From Salvia splendens (Eukaryota; Streptophyta; Magnoliopsida; Lamiales; Lamiaceae), in assembly GCF_004379255.2 (NCBI RefSeq), contig NC_056051.1, positions 6,784,062 to 6,848,061 on the forward strand: a DNA stretch of 64,000 bases. The letters are read 5' to 3'. The notes beneath the pieces were generated by a model that worked only from the letters and a program-made list of their open reading frames with translations, was not told where the DNA came from and did not search any database. Below are positions 44,193-56,300 of this stretch, in pieces; the first letter of the stretch is position 1; every line of letters starts with the position of its first letter. A program made the position numbers and the translations under genes.

Positions 44193-47100
44193 ATGACGAT
44201 TCAAGTCGACGCCGCCGGTCCGTCTTCGCTGGAGATTCAGCAATCGTCGCCGCAGCAAGGCAAGGCGCCGATCAGAGTGATCATCGCGGTGGCTGCGATA
44301 GCCGCCGGAGTCCAATTCGGGTGGGCACTACAGCTCTCCCTCCTAACCCCATACGTTCAGCTCCTCGGAGTTCCCCACACTTGGGCGGCGTTCGTGTGGC
44401 TCTGCGGCCCAATCTCCGGCCTCCTCGTCCAGCCGATCGCCGGATACTACAGCGACCACTGCAAATCCCGATTCGGGCGGCGCCGCCCCTTCATCGCCGC
44501 CGGAGCCGCCCTCGTCGCCGTCGCGGTTTTTCTGATCGGATTCGCCGCCGACATCGGGGTCGCCAGCGGCGACCCGCTCGGGAAGGCTCCGAAGCCGAGA
44601 GCCACCGCCGTGTTCGTCGTCGGATTCTGGATCCTCGACGTCGCTAACAACATGTTGCAGGTGAATTTCAATTCCGCAATCGAATCCCCCAATTTTTCAA
44701 AATTAGGCTCTGTTTGGTGCCACGGAATTGGGGCCGTGGAATTGGAATTGGAGCCTTCAATTCCAAATCCAATGTTCGTTATAGTAGAACATCAGATTTG
44801 GAATTGAATTACAATTCCAATTTCACAATTTAAATTCCATAGCAAAATAGAAAATTGAAATTCTAAATAGTTAAAAAATTATATTTTCACACATAGTTAC
44901 ACATATTGTCACACACACAGTTACATACACTCGCACACAGTTACACAATCACAAACATACTTTCCGTCACAAACTCACAAGCACACAGTCACACACACTT
45001 ACACTCACACACACACGCATAAAAGTGATTTTTTAACAAGCATATACAGACACACTGTCACACTCACGCACACACATATACACACTCACTCACACACACT
45101 AAAACACACTCACGTATACACAATCACACACACGCGTAAAAGTCTGTCACACTAACAAATATACACACTGTCACACTAACATATACACCACACACACACT
45201 TACACATTGTCTTACACACGCACAGTTACACACATAGACACACACTACACACTCATGTAAATGTGTGTGCATAATTTCTATAAATTCAATGTCCTATCAA
45301 TTTTACCAAACAAAGGATTTGGAATCGAATTATAATTCAATTCCGTAGAATTCCAATTCAAATTCAATTCCAATTTTGGAACACACCCAGGGGCCGTGCA
45401 GGGCTTTGCTGGCGGATCTATCCGGCGGAGAAGCGCGGAGGATGAGTACAGCAAACGCGCTCTTCTCCTTCTTCATGGCAGTCGGAAACATCCTCGGCTA
45501 CGCCGCCGGCTCCTACACCCACCTCTACCGCATCCTCCCCTTCTCCAAAACCACCGCCTGCGAAGACTACTGCGCCAATCTCAAAACCTGCTTCATCATC
45601 GCCATCTGCCTCCTCCTCACCACCACCGTCCTCGCCCTCCTCTTCGTCACCGAATCCCCCCACAAGCCCGCTGCAGAGCCAGATCCCGCAAAGAAGAAGC
45701 AGATCCCGGTGTTCGGGGAATTATTCACCGCGCTGAAGGGGCTTCCTCGCCCAATGTGGATCGTGATGCTCGTGACAGCATTCAATTGGGTCGCGTGGTT
45801 CCCTTTCCTCCTCTTCGATACCGATTGGATGGGGAAAGAGGTGTACGGTGGCACAGTGGGAGTGGGCACGCTCTACGACCAGGGCGTCCACGCTGGCGCG
45901 TTGGGGCTGATGATCAACTCGGTCGTGCTGGCGTTCGCCTCGCTCGGGGTGCAGTTCCTGTCCAAGGGGTACGTTGGGGTTAAGAAGATTTGGGGTGGCG
46001 CAAATTTCCTCCTTGCCATCGGCTTGGCTATGACCGTCGTCGTGACCAAGTCCGCCCAGGGCTCGCGCCACCATGGCCCCGATGGCGTGCTGCTGAAGCC
46101 GGACTCTGGGGTTAAGATTGGGGCTTTGGCGATCTTCGGGTTCCTTGGAATCCCTCTGGCGGTGACTTTCAGTATCCCTTTCGCTCTGGCGTCGATTTTC
46201 TCTAGCGATTCCGGGTCTGGACAAGGTATGCACTCTAACGATGCATGTGACCGTGTATATATATCGTGTGATGGTGCATTTTATATTGTTACGTGATTTA
46301 TATGAGGCGAATTTGGATTTAAAATCGCGTGATCGTGTATTAAGTTAATATGTACTGATACACGATCACACGATTTTAGTACTTCTATAAATAATTATTC
46401 ATGAAAAATATATAGTTATACATTTGTGCAACAAAATAAATTTTTCTATCTTGGTGCATTGCAAAAAATTACATTTACTAGTGAAACCATTCTATTGTAC
46501 TTCTCATAACGAACACAAAATATGTCACTTAGATTAAGACAATGGGTATATAGATAATGGCATGTACTGATAAGTAATACTACTTTCATGAATAAAATGT
46601 AGAGATCGTAGCTGTTTTTATAGTGTTTGGTGTGATTTTGTAAAATCATATAGTAGTATATATCATGTGATATTAAATATAATAACGTTACACGATATAA
46701 AGTCATGAATTTGGATTCAATATCGTGTAATGGTGTAACAGTAATTCAGTTACAAGATTATTTTTCAAAAAAATTTCCCTTTGGTAGATTGGTATGTTTA
46801 CACTTCTAGTATTTACATCTTGGTGATAAATTTTCTTTTATTTTATTGATTTACAATGCCATCCCATTTTATTTTTAAACTACATATATATCTAATCAAA
46901 TCATATCCATTTGCAGGTCTATCACTTGGACTTCTAAACCTTGCAATTGTTATTCCACAGGTAATTAACTATAATAACAAATTAATTATAAATATATGTT
47001 GATTATGTACGTACTAAATAATACTATTTGATCAATTGTTTTCTTTAATTGTTTTTGTTCATGTATATATGCAGATGTTTGTTTCTGTCTTGAGTGGTCC

Positions 47101-47248
47101 ATGGGATGCCCTCTTTGGCGGCGGAAACATACCGGCATTCATCGTTGGAGCAGTGTCCGCAGTCGTTAGCGGTGTTTTGGCCCTGACTATGCTCCCGTCG
47201 CCGCCTACCGGTGCCTTGACAAATGTGAGTGGCGGAGGGGGTCACTAG
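44193..47248 (+). CDS. SUT1: Sucrose/H+ symporter, type I (SUT1/SUC2 class)
   Basis: It imports sucrose with protons across the plasma membrane, as in phloem loading. Exons 44,193-44,660, 45,391-46,225, 46,917-46,960 and 47,075-47,248 join in phase to 506 aa, the usual size. The short N-terminus followed by [33 protein letters not shown] and [14 protein letters not shown] is the type-I signature. The His of VPHTW matches the conserved first-loop His. [13 protein letters not shown] starts exon 2, and [13 protein letters not shown] is in exon 4. Hydrophobic segments fit a 12-helix MFS carrier. Exon 3 is a 44-bp micro-exon. Exons 1 and 2 are much more GC-rich than the surroundings. Intron 1 ends very close to a transposon-like repeat. 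All splice sites are GT-AG. Confidence 0.95.
44700..45388. repeat. Transposon-like repeat with CA-rich microsatellite in intron 1 of the sucrose transporter
   Basis: The left part starts GGCTCTGTTTGGTGCCACGG and is rich in GGAATTGG. The right part ends with GAATTCCAATTC and CCAATTTTGGAACACACCC. The facing AATTGG/CCAATT arms suggest a MITE of the GGCTCTGTTTGG type. Between them, 44,890-45,265 is a degenerate CA/ACACAC tract. Confidence 0.5.
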
Positions 47249-48747
47249 CTACCAAATTCAGCATCTTGTGATTCTTATCATCATATACATTCACCTTCAA
47301 ATTAAATTGGGACTTTAAAATTTTTTTGCCCAAATTATTTTTTTTTTCCGGATTATTTTATACACGCTAAGTGTAGTTGTGATTTTAACATTTTATTCAT
47401 TATCAGTGATGAAGGTGATCGTATGTGATACCTATGATTAAATCTTGGTGTCTTAATTTATCTTTAGATTATCATGGTTTCCCTAGTTACATTTCTGCCT
47501 CAAATGGCTCTACGAGAATCTAAAATTTTAAATTATAAAGTCATTATCTTAATTAGTCATGGATTACATATTTATTGCTCAGCCTCAAATAACTCTATGA
47601 GAATAGATATCTTCAATATTTTATGTCGTTACTTATGAGAAATATTATGACTGGATACAGTAGATCTAACTTTTTTTTAACTTCTCCCCTTGTGATCGAC
47701 CAGCATATCACACAATTAAGTAAATATTAAGTAGATTTCTAACATACACCCATTTCTTTTTTCGAACCGAAATAACGTTATAACCTAATTAATGAATATA
47801 TGAATATATTATTCATAACGGTTTTGTAATAAAGAAAGAAAAATTAACAAAGCAATATATTATTCATATCTAATCTTCTTTCTTGAAAATTACTCACTTA
47901 ATTCAACTCAACATCAATCATCATTTTTTCAGGATAAAAACTAGTTACAACCCAAGGAAAGTTGAAAGAAGAATAGGCATCAACAAACAAAATGTAAAAG
48001 CCGGTTTGGTCAAAATTAATCTGAAACTCAGCAAGATCCGCTCTTTATTAATAGATAGATGAGTAGTGATAAAATGCAAACTCTACACGGTTCAGATCAT
48101 AGTTTGTAATTTGTACAATATTTAAAGTTTGCATCTGATTACATCCCCAGATAGATATTTATCGAGATATTTTATCGGCTAGTTCATGTCAGAAGTATTA
48201 GTATTACGTTATGAACTTGTTTGTTCTGATTTAAATATTTACAAAATTATTCTTTACGTCATTAATTTTCATAGATAATATACAACTCAATTTATTCATT
48301 TTTTATAACCTTAAAGAAATAAAATATTAAATGAAGCTTTGATTTTTCAATATTTCCTAATCAATAATGTTACTAAATTATTTTTAGTTATTCGTATGAT
48401 ACTAAATACTCACAATCCACAACAAATAACACTAACTTGTGCTAAGTAATCGAGAGTGATATTTACTGCCCATCTTATAAGTACTAATTTTATGAAAAAA
48501 TAAAAAAAAAGATTATTTTTATGGGACATTATACTTCTTTAATTTCATATACGTATAGAATCTAGTTTCATATACGTTCATAAAACCATAGTATTATAAT
48601 AATATAAATTATATAATGTATACTTCTTTAATTTCATATACGTATAGAATCTAGTTTCATATACGTTCATAAAAACATAGTATTATAATAATATAAATTA
48701 TATAATGTACAAATTTAAACATTCAAAACTAAAATTTCTAGTAGTAA
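47249..48747. other. 3' flank of the sucrose transporter and intergenic DNA
   Basis: I see no gene. The first 300 bases are the likely 3' UTR. The remainder is AT-rich, with a two-copy repeat of about 89 bp at 48,531-48,709. Confidence 0.6.
48531..48709. repeat. Tandem repeat, period about 89 bp, two copies
   Basis: TACTTCTTTAATTTCATATA starts at 48,531 and again at 48,620, with the following ACGTATAGAATCTAG and ATAATATAAATTATATAATG blocks conserved. Confidence 0.88.
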
Positions 48748-50028
48748 GACCATCCACAATGCCGCCCAGCCGAGCGCCGGCGCTGGGCGGTCCGCTGGGC
48801 GGTCTATTGCAGTCGCCCAGCGGGCGAATGGAGAGAGAAACAACGCAGCGCTGGGCGGTGCGCTGGGCGATCCGCTCGGCGCTATTGCAGCGCCCGGATC
48901 GCCCAGCGCACCGCCTAGCGCGAAATTTAATTTTTTTTTTTCCGAAACACTATATATACACGCTTTGCTCGTCATTTTCATTCGCACCACTTGTTTTAAC
49001 GAGTACTCTCTCTATCTTAATTTCTGTACAAGAGCAACAACGCGAAATGAGTAACGCTGGTGGTGGTAGTGGTGGTAGCGGAGGGGATGCTGAGGAGTAC
49101 GAACGTCGAATGGCAGAAGCGTTAGACGCCTATACGACCAACGCGATAAACCAATGGATGGAAAGGGCCTTGCAGCCGGCGATACCTCGACCTCCCCCAG
49201 TGGTCCACCGCCACAGTGTGATTGATCGGGATCAGTTTTGTCGCCAACGGCAACCAACATGATATGGGCTACTACTTGGCGGATGGGATATACCCTAGGT
49301 GGCCCGTCTTTGTGAAGACGATCCGATGCCCAGGAGATGAGAAGAAGGCCTACTTTGCGGCACGGCAGGAGTCGGCGCGCAAGGACGTGGAACGCGCATT
49401 TGGTGTGCTCCTGTCTCGATGGGGGGCAATTAAGGGTCCAACGCGTTTGTGGAATGTCCAATGCATTGCTGATATAATGTACGCCTGTATTATCATGCAC
49501 AACATGATTGTCGAAGATGAAGGTGGCGAACTGACCAATTGGGTCAACGACGACAATGAAGCCGGTCCAAGCCACGGCGTGGCCGCCCCCAACGTACGGA
49601 GTGGGGTACCTCACGATGAAGCCGGCCTCCTACAAGCACATGCCGACATGCGCCAAACGACGGCTCATATTCGACTCCAAAAGGATTTAATTGAAGAGTT
49701 ATGGGCGCGGAGGATTGACCGCCGTTAGTTTTTTTTAATTATGTAATTTTTTTTAATTAATGTACTTTTTAAATTTTATTAATATTAGTGAATTTTCTTG
49801 TTTTTGTGTCGTAAATTTAATTCCGTATATTGTGTGATTGTTAATTATTTCATTTTGTATATATTTGTTAATAGTGATGTGTATAGTCTGTGGCTAGGCT
49901 ATGGCTGGGCTATTGCTGGGCTATTTGCTTGTTTTGATGATGTGGCAGAAGGATTTTTAGTGCTGATGATGTGGCAGTGGCTAGGCTATGGCTGAGTTAT
50001 TGCTGGGCTATTGCTATTGTGGATGGTC
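48748..50028 (+). mobile_element. Internally deleted PIF/Harbinger element, TSD TAA
   Basis: TAA occurs on both sides (48,745-48,747 and 50,029-50,031). The termini GACCATCCACAATGCC and GACCATCCACAATAGC are near-identical inverted repeats. The left subterminal region is extremely GC-rich with repeated GCTGGGCGG. At 1,281 bp it is far shorter than autonomous elements of 3-5 kb. It carries a transposase fragment on the plus strand. Confidence 0.92.
49047..49728 (+). pseudogene. Harbinger transposase (DDE_Tnp_4 type), internally deleted
   Basis: An ATG at 49,047 starts a Gly/Ser-rich N-terminus, which runs to about IDRDQFC. The frame then breaks near 49,240 and jumps to the C-terminal part of the nuclease: MGYYLADGIYPRW, FVKTI, ARKDVERAFGVLLSRW, MYACIIMHNMIVEDE and a tail to the stop at 49,728. 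The middle of the transposase, with the first catalytic acidic residues, is missing. The product cannot cut DNA, but the ends could still be mobilised in trans. Confidence 0.9.
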
Positions 50029-50302
50029 TAATTGTAATAATTCGACCTACTCCTTTTTTCACCAAAAATAAGCGACTCAAGTTGCTATTGTAAACTACTG
50101 TAGACAAAGCCACCGCACCAAAACCTCATGTTTATTCTCACACCGTCAACAGACTCAACACTCACCGTCGCAACGCAGAGAAGAAAAACGCCGCATAAAA
50201 TCTCAATTTCAGCAAAATAAATCCGACCCACTTCCCCTATTTTTTGGAATTCGCTTTTGTTCTCCTTCTGTTTGATTAAAAATCGAAGCTTTTCTCAGCT
50301 CC

Positions 50303-53300
50303 ATGGATTGCTCCAACGCAATTCTGGAAACTCCAGCTGCTGCTTACGAGCTGCTTCTCAAGTCGGCCATCGCGATACCACTGTCGCATTATTTGGCGGC
50401 GGCCATTTTCTGCTTCGCTGTCGTCCTGTACAATTTCTTGGAATTCCATTTTCTTCACGATCTTCTCACTGGATTTCGTGGGGCCCCCATTTCTCTGACG
50501 TACAATTCGAGCTCGGAGATTTATCATGGAGTTGTGTCGAAGTGCCGGACGCTTCATGGGAGGTAGTGTCGAAGAAATTGTATGTTATCATCAAATTTCC
50601 TGATTTTTTTATTTTAGTGATATTTGAGAGCCTTAAACTAGATATTTGGCTGTAGTTGATGCATTTTGGAATGCGAATTAAGAAAGATATGTTTAGTGAG
50701 TTAAGTGAAGGTAGAAGAAAGTAAGAGGGATTAAAATGGTTGAGTTTTGCCAAAAAGGGAAATGATCTATTTAGCTCGGGAAATTCCAAAAAGGAACACG
50801 ACTCAATTGACTTGGGAATCAGGATGGAGGGAGTACTTGATTTAGGTTTTACTATATTCTTTTGATTCAGCTAAGCCAGTTTATTTAGCTAATTATCTGC
50901 CATATAATTTCCCTTTGTGCTACAACAGGTACGTGGCTACACCGTGGCTCTCGAGCCCACATATCCAAACATCTTTTCTGAACTTCTTTGGGAGGCCTCC
51001 GGTGTTCACATATAGAAGGTGAGGTTCTTGTAATGTCAACTGTATAATTTTTTCCACCATTCACTTTTATAATTTCATGCAAAGTTAGGCTTGACTATGC
51101 AGAGAATTGTTATGAACAAGGTAGTATATAAATTATCCGCCGAATAAGGATTTCTTGAGCTGAATTGATAACTTTGGACCGTCCATTTTATTCCAGTTGC
51201 ATTCCTTGTTGTAAAACAGAGCTGTGAAATCATCTGTTACTTCTTCAAAGATTAATATATAATTGTCAGAATTTGTGGCAATAAAATTAGTGGATTAGGG
51301 ATTTTTCGTTTTATGATATTGTATATAGATGTGATATTTTTATTGACTTTATTTGTCTGTGTATCTTCAGGCAGATGTTTCATGCATCTGACGGTGGGAC
51401 TTTTGCTCTGGATTGGCTGTTGCATTCTGATGGTAAAGATATCACACCGAAGTGATTAAGTGAAATTGGCTGAGGCACATAGCAAATACATGGCACACAC
51501 AATAGTTTACTGTAAGAATGTCATGATGAATTTTGTGGATATCCTATATGGAATTTAATAACTACATCCTGCTTTGGACCTTTGGTTATGAAACTTTTCT
51601 CTTAAGCGTCATCTTGTGAGTAAGGCTATGAATAAACTATGTAAAATATATCTATTAGATGATGGAGCAAAACTATCTATTTGTAGTGCATGAAATGCAA
51701 GTTTCTTTTTATTGGAATGTTTCAAAACTTTTGGCTTGTTGGTATGTTTTGGATAAGTGTCTTGTTTCGTCATTTTGGCTATTGAGTTCTTTCGTGCCTT
51801 TTCATATTTAGCTTGCTTTTTGTGGCAGTTTCTGGCGTAGCTGTTCAAAATGATAATTTCCTTGTAAAGGACGACGCAACTCCTATTGTTATTATAATTC
51901 CTGGACTAACAAGTGATTCAGCTTCTCCTGTAAGCCAACGGTTTTGTTACTGCAATTTACAAGAGTTATGCATCCTATTAGTCATCTAAATTTCTTTTTA
52001 TTGTATAAAATCAGTTATCTGAAGTATTGCCCCTGTCTCTGTCTTTGATATGTGAGTATGAAAAGAAATGTGAAATGCAATCCAATACACAGCAAAAGAA
52101 AATGTATCGCATAGTCATACTACACTTGTTTTTGGTTAATTTGTGTCATGTTTGGTAATTTTCGTCTGCCTTTAAGTTGAACCTGAATTTATCAACAGAA
52201 GTCAAGATGATATTTTACGGGGAAAATCGAGCTTTAGCTTGATCCTTGCAGTGTGTACATGCTATCCAGAATTTTGATATCTTTTGACGTCAACCGGGTA
52301 GTGGATATGATAGATTGGGACATTATGAATCGGTAAAGAGTTGTTTTTCTCTACAATTTTTGTGTAATTAGATACTCCTCTGTGGCTGCAGTACATGAAA
52401 CATATCGTCTTTGGTACTGCCAAAAATGGAATGAATGTGGTTGTCAGCAATCATCGAGGACTGGGTGGCGTTTCAATTACTGTAAGTACTAGAGATGGAA
52501 GAAGTCAGCAAAATAAGCAGAAGAATGATTTTTCAATTGCACTTTACTTCTCAAGAATCGTTTTTATTATATGTTAAGTTGATATAGCATGTTTTAATTT
52601 AGACATGGGCATATTTCATCTTAGCAAATCCATGAGAACTTGGTTATTTTGGCAAATCAATCACTGTACATTTGATCTCAATCATTGTACACCGACTGAT
52701 ATTAATTCGTAACTTAACAGAGTGATTGCTTTTATAATACTGGCTGGACTGAAGATGTACGTGAAGTTATAAATCACTTACATAAAGAATATTCTGCGGC
52801 TCCGTTGTTTGTAGTGGGAACAAGTATCGGTGCGAACATTCTGGTAGAGTTCTGCCTTATGTCTTCATGCTTACAATGGAATGACAATGTTGATCGAGCA
52901 TGCCCTTTTGAACTCAGGTGAAATATCTTGGAGAGGACGGAGAAAATGTTCCTATTGCAGGCGCTTCAGCAGTTTGCTCTCCTTGGGATCTCTTGGTCAG
53001 TTGATCTGAACTACATGTATTTGAACTAAAAATGTTCACTTAACGACAATTAGACTTGGCAGTACTCTGAACTCAAAATTTGCTGAGTGAGGTCAAAAAC
53101 TGCTGCTGCTTTGTGACTTCAATTTTACTATATATAATATTTTTCGAACACTATATCCTAACAGACTCTTTCCCTGGTGTTATGATTTTGTTTTGATTAT
53201 TTATTTTCATATTCAAATTTGTTTTTCCATTTTCTACATTCCCAGATCAGTTCCAGGTTTATATCTCGAAGGCCTATTCAAAAGTTATATGACAGAGCTC

Positions 53301-56300
53301 TTACTATTGGTCTTCAAGGCTATGCGCAGCTGTATGTTGCATTGCCTTCTTACATAATTCTTTACTAATATAGGCTGTAGGCAATTGAATAATTTGGGAA
53401 TGCCAAAATTGATGGACTTGAAAATTGAAACATGGATGGTTTCCATACTCTTACGTCTATCTGTTTTCCATCATGGGTAGGTTTTTCTTTATATGTCGAG
53501 GACTGTTGTTCTCTTAACTAACTGAAGTATGTTTGCTTGCATGATGCAGACATGAAACTCGTTATACTCGCCTTGCTAATTGGGACGGTATAGTAAAGGT
53601 TAGTCTTCCACATTCTTAATATTATCCTTTGGGTCTCTGATCTGTGTGCCTGTGGTTCTTGCCTATTTGTGAACTGTGTTGACTGTGAGCTCTTATTTTC
53701 GAAATGTATGCATATCACTGAACCCGAATGACCTTTTTTCAAGACCTTTTATGATAAATCCGCACACTGTTCATCTGCATGAATATTTTTAGTGATTGCA
53801 ATTACCTGTACAAAATATATGCCTTCATACACATCATATTTTTTTAATAATCATATGAAAAATAAGTACCTATATCGTTCTCTAGCTAGGATCTTAGGAG
53901 AAAATCGCGTATATAGGCTACTTGGCCTTTAAAATTACGTAAATGTACCCATTTTGTTATCAATTCCATTTATGAGAAAAACGCCGATGAAGTTGGCGTG
54001 TTTATAAGTAAAAACGCCAATAGTATTGGCGTGTCTATACGCAAACACGCCAACGAAGACGGCGTTTTATACTTGTGCCGTATTTTGGGCGTATTCTTTC
54101 CAATGATCATTACGTTAAAACACGCCATTGGTGTTGGCGTGTATTATATAAAACACGCCAATGACATCGGCGTGTTTAAAAGCAAAGACGCCAATAACAT
54201 CGGCGTGTTTAACCGAAAAACGCCAATTTGAGTGGCGTGTTTTAACGGACTGATATAACAGCAGCCTCCACCCCCAAATCGCGAAAACATCACAGCAGCC
54301 TCACACTTTGCGATTTTTCTCCAAGCAGCGCCAATCTCCGCGAATTCGCCCTCCTCTCCGTGATTTCGCCCTCCATTCATCAATCGGTGCTATTCTTCCC
54401 CAGATTCATATATTTTCTTCGGTTAGTATGCTTATCTTTTACATTATTAGAGTAATTGTTGGATAGTTAGCTAGGGTTTGTAATGGGTTGTGAATTGAGT
54501 TGAAATATTATGCATTTTGGATTGTTTGAATGACATTAGTGTTGATTATTATGTTGGATTATTTGGATTTAAGTGAATTTATATATAAAATTGATTATAA
54601 ACCTAAACCCTAGGGTTGTTATAGCAAAAAAATTGGGCAAATTGATTTGGTTTATGTGAGTTTTGGTTGATGTATATTGTTAGGCTGGGCAATTTGAAAT
54701 TGGACAAATTGAAATTGTTAGGTTGGACAAATTTGTAATTGAAATTGTCAATTTTGTGTAGATGAATTGTGTTATGATTTTGGATGTGAAATGTTGTGTA
54801 GGTGAATTTGTGTATTGTATGTAATTATTAAAATGATTTATGTTTGGTAAATGTTAAATTTGGATTATGAATGCTGTGTAGGTAAATTATGGCATCATCT
54901 TCGACTTCTGCTCGTCGGCTTGCGTGTGGTCCTGCGGATCCTTCTGTACTGTATCTTCAGAGACAACACGTCTCTAATAACATGTGGGCAGGAGTTCCAT
55001 CCGAATACGTACGCTGCCGACGATATGAAGGAATAATTTGGAATGTTCCCATACATCACCGTGTTTTGGCACTAGTGGACCAGATGGGGTTCGGCGGTTT
55101 ATTGAGGTGTGGTCAGCCAAAGGAAATTGACAACCATCTGATCACCGCTTTGATTGAACGTTGGAGGCCAGAGACTCACACGTTTCACTTCCCAGTCGGT
55201 GAAGCGACTGTAACATTGGAAGACGTGGAGGTTTTATGGGGCCTGAGAGTTGATGGAGAGGCTGTGACGGGTTACATCCCCCCGAAACAACCGGGATATT
55301 GGCAGGACAGGTGTTTGGATTTTCTAGGATTCATACCGGACGCATCCGAGTTGAAGGAAATGGCTTTTAAGCAGACAAGCTTATCGCGTCAATTGAGGAT
55401 TGAGCTGAATGATGAGCACGAACACAACATATATGCTCAGCGGGCTCGTATCTACTGTCTGCTATTACTTGGTGGTCTGATGATCCCGAATGCCACCGGA
55501 AATAAAATTCCGTTCTTCTACCTGCAATTTTTCATGGATATAGAACGGTGTTCTACCTATAGCTGGGGTGGTGCGACGCTTGCTTGCTTGTACCACAATT
55601 TGTGTGAAGCTGCCGTTGCTAAGAGGACAGATGTCGGGGGAGCCTTAACTCTATTACAGCTGTGGGCTTGGGAGAGAATCCCAAATATTAGACCGAGGAT
55701 GCTAGATCCCGTGCATACAGACTATCTACCATGTGCAAGCGCGTAAGTTATTCACTAATTCATTTTTTAAGCTTTATGTTCATCAATCTTCGTGTTATTC
55801 GCTCATAATTTACATTTTGTAGATGGAATGGTCCGGCGTCATATGTAAAAGCACCCGGACATTGTATTGAAAATTTCCGATATCAGTTCTCCATGATGCA
55901 TGCCAACCAGGTACTTCATATACTTATAAATTGTTTTTTGTTTGTTGTTTTTTATTGAAATTAATTTGAATAAATTTGTGTTACATGTAGTTTATTTGGA
56001 TGTCTTATCTCCAACGGCAGTTGCCGGAAAGTTGTGATGCCGGTCGTCCTGTATGGATGTCGATAACAACGCTTATTTGCTGGAATCTGGCTGAGCCACA
56101 CCTGCCACACCGAGTGTTGCGCCAATTTGGGATTGTCCAACCGTATATCCCGCAACTCCCCCGGTTCCACGGTACTGATTTTGCGAAACAGGATCGCCGT
56201 GGAAAAGCTGGTCGAAATTGAGTTGATTGGCACGCCAATTATATACAGGAGTGGGACAACAGGCACTTTTTGGTGTGGACTGATCTGGAGTACAGTGATG

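Noticed and set aside
45396..45983. Long Arg/Pro-rich plus-strand ORF inside the sucrose transporter
   Set aside because: It is an out-of-frame reading of GC-rich exon 2, whose true frame matches transporter helices.
49798..49995. Small ORF with LWLGYGWAIAG-like repeats
   Set aside because: It is a translation of the GGCTATGGCTGGGC subterminal repeats at the right end of the Harbinger element.
53981..54238. CRISPR-like array of short repeats with variable centres
   Set aside because: The repeat is a 5-bp dyad with a 9-base centre inside plant transposon terminal repeats, in eukaryotic DNA with spliced genes; no cas genes or 25-40 bp direct repeats exist.
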